27,677 nucleotides of DNA, from contig JAAVHK010000149.1 of the NCBI GenBank assembly GCA_014799765.1, positions 1 to 27,677 of the forward strand. Direction: 5' to 3'. How positions within the stretch are numbered: the stretch's first letter is position 1; each line of letters begins with the position of its first letter. Below are positions 22,203-27,677 of the stretch, piece after piece. The notes under the pieces are model-generated. The model did not search any database. It saw only the letters and a list, made by a program, of their open reading frames with translations, and had not been told where the DNA came from. Made by a program: the position numbers and the translations under genes. The stretch is from Ruminococcus sp. (lineage in GTDB: Bacteria > Bacillota > Clostridia > Oscillospirales > Ruminococcaceae).

Positions 22203-24746
22203 TCAATAGTTAAGAGTTACTGAAACGATGTCACCAAGTCCCCAGTAGTTGTAAAGCATAATGACGTCCTGAGGATTGCTTATATCGAATTTTACAACGC
22301 CGTCTTTCATTTCGGTCTGCTGAACGGAATGACTTTCATTCCAGCACTGACCCAATACGAGACATCCGCTACCCCATGCGATGCTGTCCTTGAATTTAAG
22401 TTCAATGGACTTGATATTCTTGTAATCGTAATCAGCGAGTGAATAAGCTGTACCGTATTCTACATCTGTAAGAACAACGCTCTTTGAATCAGACGGTGTC
22501 GGAGCAGGTTTGGTTGTTGTAGTAGTGGTTGTAACCGGTGCTGTTGTAGTTGTGGTGGTTGTAGTCGTTGTAGTAGTGGTAGGTTTAGCTGTTGTAGTAG
22601 TCGTTGTGGTGGTGGTAGTAGTTGTTGTTGGCTGAGTTGTTGTAGTTGTAGTAACTTCTTCCGTATCGGAGTTTTCGCCGTCATAAGTAACGACACTTAC
22701 AAAATTGGAGCAAGAGAAGTATTCAGTATCCATACTGTTTTTGCCGTAAACCTGAACAACATTTTTTGTACCGGTTTCACTTGTCATGTACTCTGCCGGA
22801 ACAGTTACAGTTGCCATACCGTTTTCTGTCTTGACTGTATCAATATAGACGTTATTTATATAGAAATCCATGTAATTTGCTTCCCACGGATTATTTACTT
22901 TACCGGTAATAGTGAAATCCTTACCGGACTGTATTTTTCCGCCACCGGCAACTACTGATATGTCGTCTGCTTCGAGTTCTGTACCGTCCGCACCCTGTAC
23001 TGACACTTTAAGATTATCGCTTACAGTACCTTCAAGGCTCCTGATTATGCTGTTTTCTGTAGCAAACTGTTCGTCAAGCCAGCCGATACGCTTGTTAATC
23101 CATGTAATCATAGTATCGAATGATGATTCAAATTCAGTATCTTTCCACTTAGCGTCATCAGCCTTTGCGGAAGCGTATATTTCATTATAAAGCTGATTTA
23201 CATAGCTGTCCGGATTGGAAGTATCAAAATATTCAAGAATAGTGTCACGGTTATTCCAGTAAAATTCCTGTTCCTTGATTGCGAAGTAGTTATTCTTGCC
23301 TACTTCATAGAACCATCTTCCAGCCCACTGACCCTGATTAATCCACTTATCGTAATCGAGTGTAGGCCAGCCAGGTATTTCATTACCTAAAGCCCAGTCG
23401 AAATCCCATACAGGACCGAATTTCAGTTCATTTTCGTCGAGATACAGATAGTTACTTCTGTGACCTATTTCATTCATGAATGTCATGCCGATAGTCCAGT
23501 AACCAAGCAGTGATTCCATATCACAGAGTTCATTGAAACCTATCTTTTCGCCGTCGATAGTGGTACTGCCGGTCTTGCTGTAGACAGCGTTTTCAAAATT
23601 CTGAAGATATGTTTTTACATTGTTCATCATCTCGTCGTTAGTAGCGGTAAATTCCGGCTTTACAACGGATAACTGTACATTATTGTTGGTCTTGAGGTTG
23701 GACGGGTCCTGACCTGCATCAACAGTCATTTCAAAGAGGTAACCGGCATTATTTTCAATTTTTTCACGGAGTAAATCCCAGTCGGCGTATACGGAAGCAA
23801 CATCATATGAAGTACCTTCAAATTCGACGATACCTGTTGACATCCAGCCGAGATTTTCTTTCATGTAGTCTTCGAGACGTGATTTAAATTCCTTATCCTT
23901 TATGCCCAGCGATTTATAAACCGCACTTGCCGCATCTTCGGCGGAGTTTTCAAAATCGAATATATCAACACGGTTTTCGTCAATTCTTATGTGTTCGCAG
24001 AACTGGTAATTGCCCTGATATTCGCCGTTTACTACGACATCAACAAATACCGTATCCATAGATAATTCACCGATAGCCTTTGCAACTGCTCCGGCGATAG
24101 TATTTCTCATGAAAGTGCCGTCCATATGATTAGCCATAAGAACCCAGTGTTTATTCTTACCCATACCGAACATATCGGTTTTGCTGTCGAGTTTGAGTTT
24201 ATAAGGTTTTTTTGCGAGACCCCATGTGGAACTTCCACGACCTTTTATTTCAATAGCACCGTCGTAAAGCTGTTTAGCATTGCTGTACTGACTGTTGCCC
24301 TGTACTTTCATGGTAGCGTCATAATAGGTATCATGACTTGCAGACCAGTTCATTTTAGCGAAGTCCGGACAGTCAATATAGAGTACAGGAAGATTACTGC
24401 AATACATGGACTGGCTTGCAACTACCTGACCACCTGAAACGACATCAACTTTCACGAACTTTTCAAGGTCGTTTTCGGAAATTGTGTAGGTATCTTCTGT
24501 AGAAACTTCTTCGCCGTCAACGTACCATACGAGAGAATAATTTTCAATGCCGGAAACTGTCACGTTCATTTCCTCACCGGCGGAGGCGTACTGGTTATTG
24601 AAAGATACTGAAATTTCTTCTACTGCCTCAACGGTTGCAACTTCATTATCCGTAGCACTTGTTGACATGACAGCTGTCATGCCTGTAGATGATACCATAA
24701 GTATAGAAGCAAGCATAGCAGACATAACACGATATTTTTTATTCAT
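22203..24746 (-). CDS. Secreted CotH-family protein with poly-Thr linker and C-terminal module
   Basis: 847 aa. Signal peptide at residues 1-31; an Ig-like N-terminal segment (about 44-115: GIENYSLVWYVDGEEVS); then a CotH domain at about 120-575. CotH kinase-like motifs are present: IEIKGRGSSTW (165-175), KKPYKLKL, MANHMDGTFMRN (204-215), CEHIRIDENRVDI and GPVWDFDWALG (444-454). CotH proteins are atypical protein kinases; in ruminal cellulosome bacteria they occur as secreted, scaffold-linked proteins. A beta-rich segment (about 590-690) and a Thr-rich linker (about 700-750) follow. The last 91 residues form a beta-sandwich-like module (SLADYDYKNIKSIELKF, WGSGCLVLGQCWN, LYNYWGLGDIVSVTLNY), which suggests a carbohydrate-binding module. 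There is no dockerin. SD AGAAGG; own promoter at 24787-24815. Confidence 0.9.
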   Translation of the reverse strand: MNKKYRVMSAMLASILMVSSTGMTAVMSTSATDNEVATVEAVEEISVSFNNQYASAGEEMNVTVSGIENYSLVWYVDGEEVSTEDTYTISENDLEKFVKVDVVSGGQVVASQSMYCSNLPVLYIDCPDFAKMNWSASHDTYYDATMKVQGNSQYSNAKQLYDGAIEIKGRGSSTWGLAKKPYKLKLDSKTDMFGMGKNKHWVLMANHMDGTFMRNTIAGAVAKAIGELSMDTVFVDVVVNGEYQGNYQFCEHIRIDENRVDIFDFENSAEDAASAVYKSLGIKDKEFKSRLEDYMKENLGWMSTGIVEFEGTSYDVASVYADWDLLREKIENNAGYLFEMTVDAGQDPSNLKTNNNVQLSVVKPEFTATNDEMMNNVKTYLQNFENAVYSKTGSTTIDGEKIGFNELCDMESLLGYWTIGMTFMNEIGHRSNYLYLDENELKFGPVWDFDWALGNEIPGWPTLDYDKWINQGQWAGRWFYEVGKNNYFAIKEQEFYWNNRDTILEYFDTSNPDSYVNQLYNEIYASAKADDAKWKDTEFESSFDTMITWINKRIGWLDEQFATENSIIRSLEGTVSDNLKVSVQGADGTELEADDISVVAGGGKIQSGKDFTITGKVNNPWEANYMDFYINNVYIDTVKTENGMATVTVPAEYMTSETGTKNVVQVYGKNSMDTEYFSCSNFVSVVTYDGENSDTEEVTTTTTTQPTTTTTTTTTTTTTAKPTTTTTTTTTTTTTAPVTTTTTTTKPAPTPSDSKSVVLTDVEYGTAYSLADYDYKNIKSIELKFKDSIAWGSGCLVLGQCWNESHSVQQTEMKDGVVKFDISNPQDVIMLYNYWGLGDIVSVTLNY
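22499..22660. repeat. Low-complexity Thr-codon repeat in the CotH linker
   Basis: GTT/GTA/GTG-rich repeats on the plus strand encode runs of up to 13 Thr separated by TAKP, TAPV and similar on the minus strand. Length change here would vary linker length without breaking the frame if whole codons are gained or lost. Confidence 0.85.
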
Positions 24747-24786
24747 AAATTAACCTTCTTTCTGAAAGATTCATTAGATTGTCTAT

Positions 24787-24815
24787 ATTATACACTATTT
24801 TCACTGAAAAGTCAA
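24787..24815 (-). promoter_or_regulatory. Promoter of the CotH gene
   Basis: On the minus strand, TTGACT (24810-24815), a 17-bp spacer, then TATAAT (24787-24792), 41 bp before the ATG. Confidence 0.82.
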
Positions 24816-24879
24816 GTATTTTTGAAAAATTTTTCTTAAAAATGGGAAATTTTTTTCTGACAAGGATTATTCCGGAAAC

Positions 24880-24909
24880 AAAAAAACTCTCTGTATTTCT
24901 ACAGAGAGT
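24880..24909 (-). terminator. Terminator of the dockerin-protein gene
   Basis: A 10-bp stem, ACTCTCTGTA (24886-24895) with TACAGAGAGT (24900-24909), a 4-nt loop, and a T run on the minus strand. Confidence 0.88.
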
Positions 24910-24929
24910 ATAATTTTTTAAAATTCAGC

Positions 24930-26120
24930 TTATAATTTATTCAGTTGTTCGGAAGTAACAGGTAAATCGCCTGCATTAAGTAATTCTATGTTAATCATCT
25001 GTATGGCGAGTGCGTCCATAGGGGTTAAACCGTCGCCCCTGTCAACGACGTCAGCTAATTCAGCACATTCAGGAGTAATTACGTATTCCGCCGGATTTGC
25101 AAGCGACTGCATAATAAGTACGGCATCTGCGAGACTTAATTCACCGTCACCGTTTGAATCGCCGAGAACTTTTCCGTCAGGTGCTACAGTAGTAGTGGTT
25201 GTAGTTGTATGCGGTTTTGTAGTCGTGGGAGCTGTTGTTATTATTTCGTCACCGGTTTTCCTCCATGTAAAGTAGAAACCTGTATCTCGTGTACGAACAG
25301 AGTAACCATATTTGTTATATACATAATAGCCGTCATAGAAATTTTTACTTAAACCTGAAAATGCTTCTTCATATTCTTCAGGAACAGCATTAAACTTAAA
25401 GCCAAAATATATCTTGTCATCTTCTGAACTGAAAGTTTCTTCCGTTGTGAATGTTATAATATCAGTTTCGGAAGTATTCCAGTTGCCGAGTGTCTCAACA
25501 GGTGTGAAACCGCCATTTCCGTCAGGTGTCATTTTTGCAATTTCAAAGTCTATTCCCTTAATATATTCCACTTCTCTATCAGACAAAGTTACTGACGTAT
25601 AATCATCGAATGCCACCGTCCAGTCAACAGTTTTTGTTATCGGGAAATCTTCCCATACTTCATAGGGTGGTTGATTCTGAAGATATATAATATACGGATT
25701 ATATGGGGGATTCGCCAAATCATAACCGCCATGATATTTGGCAACAGAAGCTGTGCCGAAATAGCTGTGATTTTCGGGGAGTTCGTCGATTTCAAGAACG
25801 TAAACGCAGGAAGTATTTACATCATCACAAGTGATGTATGTCGGTTCTGTATCAGATGTAGTAAATTCTGCAATAGTGCGGATATAGTCGCCAGCATGAT
25901 GTTTATCATCATAATCGAATTTGTATTCGACAAGGCGTGCTTCAAGTCCACCTATAAAAGCATCATTCTTGTAAGCCTCAACAACTCTTACCTCGAAAGT
26001 ATGAGAGAATGTTTCACCGGATTCGTCCCATGGGGCTGAATCTGCATAGCAGGCTATAGGCTGTACCGCCATAAGTGCCGACAGTACAAGCGACGTGATT
26101 AATTTTTTTGATTTTTTCAT
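24930..26120 (-). CDS. Secreted dockerin protein with an unrecognised N-terminal domain
   Basis: 396 aa. Signal peptide at 1-26 (MKKSKKLITSLVLSALMAV). Residues about 35-290 form a beta-rich domain I cannot assign (TFEVRVVEAYKNDAFIGGLE, VYVLEIDELPENHSYFG, YFGFKFNAVPEEYEEAF). It has no visible glycosidase motif; the first part has a Cna-B or Ig-like texture. Residues 296-314 are a Thr-rich linker. Residues 319-385 are a dockerin with loops GDSNGDGELSLADA and ADVVDRGDGLTPMDA, closely like that of the GH5 enzyme here. The protein is exported and should bind the same cohesin type. SD AAAGGA; own promoter and terminator, so it is monocistronic. Confidence 0.85.
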   Translation of the reverse strand: MKKSKKLITSLVLSALMAVQPIACYADSAPWDESGETFSHTFEVRVVEAYKNDAFIGGLEARLVEYKFDYDDKHHAGDYIRTIAEFTTSDTEPTYITCDDVNTSCVYVLEIDELPENHSYFGTASVAKYHGGYDLANPPYNPYIIYLQNQPPYEVWEDFPITKTVDWTVAFDDYTSVTLSDREVEYIKGIDFEIAKMTPDGNGGFTPVETLGNWNTSETDIITFTTEETFSSEDDKIYFGFKFNAVPEEYEEAFSGLSKNFYDGYYVYNKYGYSVRTRDTGFYFTWRKTGDEIITTAPTTTKPHTTTTTTTVAPDGKVLGDSNGDGELSLADAVLIMQSLANPAEYVITPECAELADVVDRGDGLTPMDALAIQMINIELLNAGDLPVTSEQLNKL

Positions 26121-26192
26121 TAAAAAACCGTCCTTTCATTATAAAAATATTTTCATGTAACTAATTCTGTTTATTTATCTATCTATGGTATG

Positions 26193-26221
26193 ATTATATC
26201 ATAAAAAATTCCGTTTGTCAA
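26193..26221 (-). promoter_or_regulatory. Promoter of the dockerin-protein gene
   Basis: On the minus strand, TTGACA (26216-26221), a 17-bp spacer ending TGA (extended -10), then TATAAT (26193-26198). The leader is about 70 nt long. Confidence 0.85.
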
Positions 26222-26270
26222 GGGAGTTTGTAATTTTTTTTACAATAAAATTTTACTCATAAAACAGTCA

Positions 26271-26299
26271 TTGACTTAATTTATATATTATGTTATAAT
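26271..26299 (+). promoter_or_regulatory. Promoter of the phosphodiesterase gene
   Basis: TTGACT (26271-26276), a 17-bp spacer ending TGT, then TATAAT (26294-26299), 31 bp before the proposed start at 26330. Confidence 0.85.
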
Positions 26300-26329
26300 T
26301 TCTGTATTATCATAAAAGGAGCGGTTCAT

Positions 26330-27677
26330 ATAAAAACAGTAAAAAAATTCATTAAATCCGCAGGGGTATTTATAAAAGCGTTTCCGCATTTTGTGGTTTT
26401 TGAACTGCTTGCGAAACTTTTTCTTGTGTCTATAGGTGCGCCGATAATGGCATACATATTAAAATATACTATGAAGGTTTCCGGCGTGACGTATCTTTCC
26501 GACGAAAATCTTCTTATATATCTTCAGCATCCGGCGACTATATCGGCATTTATAGTACTTATTTTCTGTGTAGCGTTTTTCACGTTCGTGGAACTCTCCG
26601 CACTGGCGGTATGTTTTGCTTGTCATAGCAGACGGCAGAAAATAACAGTCGGCGGAATGTTCACGGCAGGTTTAAAGGCATTCAGAAAGGCGTTCAGAGG
26701 TACGGGAATACCACGTTTTTTAATATTCATGCTGTTCATGCCGATAGTACAGTTTACATTCGCTTCCGGACAGTTTTTGGCACCGTTAATGCCGATAGTC
26801 CGGACTATCTTCAAATCCGTAAGCAATACTGCCGGAATAGTCGCATATATACTGATACAGATATTATTTATAATTCTTATAGTCGATAAAAGTTACAGTC
26901 TGCACTATCTTGTACTTACTGAAAACAAATTCGGAGAATGCATTAAAAAAAGCAGGCAGATTATGTATAAAAATAAATTCCGTATGGCATTGTCGCTACT
27001 GCTCTGGAGTGTGTCTATGCTTGCATTCAGTGCGGTAGTTACTTTCGGAATGGCATTTATAATAGTATTCATAATTAAAGGTTTTTCCGAACCTGTAAAG
27101 GCATTCCGGACGGCTCTTAAAGTCCTTAAATATGCCGGTCAGATTTTCGGTATATTATCATCATTTCTGTCAGTACCGGCTGTCATGTGCTGGATAACTC
27201 AGCATTTTTTCTACGACATCGAAGAATCAGAAAAAATAATCCTTCCGGATTTCCGCAACAATAACATGAAGACTTCCACACGGATAGTAATAACTGCTGT
27301 ACTTATTGTTTCCGCCGGACTTCTCAATATGACCTACATAAAAGCCATATATACCGGAAATTTAAATCTTAATACCGGAATCCTTACTAAAACTCAGATT
27401 ACCGCACACCGTGGTTACTCAGCGGTTGCACCGGAAAATACTATACCCGCATTTGAAGAAGCCGTCGAAATCGGTGCGGATTACATAGAACTTGATGTAC
27501 AATTAACCGCAGATGACCAGTTAGTAGTATTTCACGACAAGACTATTGAACGCACTACCGACGGTACAGGCGAACTAAGTACAATGACTTACGACGAATT
27601 ACAGAAACTTTCGGCAGGAAAGTGGTTCAGTAATGACGGACGTTTTGACGACGTTAAAATATCATTGCTTTCGGAAG
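26330..27677 (+). CDS. Membrane-anchored glycerophosphodiester phosphodiesterase, partial, apparent AUA start
   Basis: 449 codons before the right edge cuts the gene. The N-terminal ~340 residues form a multi-helix membrane domain (for example FVVFELLAKLFLVSIGAPIM, TISAFIVLIFCVAFFTFVEL, IVAYILIQILFIILIV), as in bacterial GDPD proteins with a membrane domain. The catalytic GDPD domain starts at about residue 356: ITAHRGYSAVAPENTIPAF (catalytic His, substrate Arg), YIELDVQLTADDQLVVFHD (metal ligands Glu/Asp and second catalytic His), then TTDGTGEL. It should hydrolyse glycerophosphodiesters or lipid headgroups outside the membrane. No ATG, GTG or TTG lies at proper distance from the AAAAGGAG SD at 26314-26321; the codon there is ATA 26330-26332 (IKTVKKFIKSAG). 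The first in-frame ATG (26447) would remove the first helix. Confidence 0.85.
   Translation, partial: MKTVKKFIKSAGVFIKAFPHFVVFELLAKLFLVSIGAPIMAYILKYTMKVSGVTYLSDENLLIYLQHPATISAFIVLIFCVAFFTFVELSALAVCFACHSRRQKITVGGMFTAGLKAFRKAFRGTGIPRFLIFMLFMPIVQFTFASGQFLAPLMPIVRTIFKSVSNTAGIVAYILIQILFIILIVDKSYSLHYLVLTENKFGECIKKSRQIMYKNKFRMALSLLLWSVSMLAFSAVVTFGMAFIIVFIIKGFSEPVKAFRTALKVLKYAGQIFGILSSFLSVPAVMCWITQHFFYDIEESEKIILPDFRNNNMKTSTRIVITAVLIVSAGLLNMTYIKAIYTGNLNLNTGILTKTQITAHRGYSAVAPENTIPAFEEAVEIGADYIELDVQLTADDQLVVFHDKTIERTTDGTGELSTMTYDELQKLSAGKWFSNDGRFDDVKISLLSE

Noticed and set aside
22499..22660. Periodic repeat that could be taken for a CRISPR or minisatellite
   Set aside because: The period is codon-based, there are no unique spacers, and it codes for the poly-Thr linker in frame.
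22460..22696. Gln/Leu-rich minus-strand frame
   Set aside because: It is the alternate frame of the Thr-codon repeat in the CotH gene.
26623..26826. 67-codon minus-strand frame
   Set aside because: It is antisense to the membrane domain of the phosphodiesterase and lacks an SD.

Overview
The window looks like chromosomal DNA of a cellulosome-forming, AT-rich Gram-positive anaerobe of the Ruminococcus flavefaciens type. The reasons are secreted proteins with signal peptides, long Thr linkers and C-terminal dockerins, a CotH-family secreted protein, BspA-like repeats, strong Shine-Dalgarno (SD) sites and sigma-A promoters (TTGACA, 17 bp, TATAAT). No rRNA, tRNA, CRISPR array, insertion sequence or phage gene was seen. 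No gene-free stretch exceeds about 215 bp.

Layout. 1-680 (-) is the N-terminal part of a YfmF-like M16 peptidase homologue. 894-3461 (+) encodes a dockerin-bearing SGNH-fold protein whose catalytic motifs are mostly lost, then a DUF3810 membrane metallopeptidase-like protein. 3524-5428 (-) is a GH5 glycanase with a dockerin. 5516-9170 (-) is a run of four small-molecule-modifying enzyme types: a methyltransferase fused to leucine-rich repeats, a Vat-like acetyltransferase, a nucleotidyltransferase and a NahK-like kinase. 9244-11252 (-) holds the ACT-domain/PFL (UPF0210) pair and a small hypothetical gene. A divergent promoter region at 11289-11361 leads into a long (+) cluster: histidinol-phosphatase, Lrp/AsnC regulator, aminotransferase, ispE, a lipoprotein and two small unknown genes, the last frameshifted.

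16172-20961 (-) is an NAD-metabolism operon: NrtR-like Nudix/winged-helix protein, nicotinamidase-like hydrolase, a divergent PRPP-synthetase-like protein, a small unknown protein, a NAMPT-like enzyme, and nadE with its own promoter. The first four genes are joined by ATGA overlaps. The adjacent Prs-like and NAMPT-like genes recall the phage NAD+ reconstitution pathway NARP1 (ADP-ribose to ADPR-PP to NAD+). An ADP-ribose-sensing type regulator heading a chromosomal version would be new; this is the main system-level hypothesis here.

21098-22031 (-) is a small DNA-binding/membrane-protein gene pair behind an 18-A tract. 22203-24746 (-) is a secreted CotH protein with a Thr linker and a C-terminal module. 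24930-26120 (-) is a dockerin protein with an unknown N-terminal domain. 26330 to the end (+) is a membrane glycerophosphodiester phosphodiesterase cut by the window edge.

Three genes (kinase, Nudix regulator, phosphodiesterase) have good SD sites and conserved N-terminal coding sequence but no ATG, GTG or TTG at normal spacing. The best-placed codons are AUA, AUU and AUA. Either the organism uses rare initiation codons or these genes have mutated starts.
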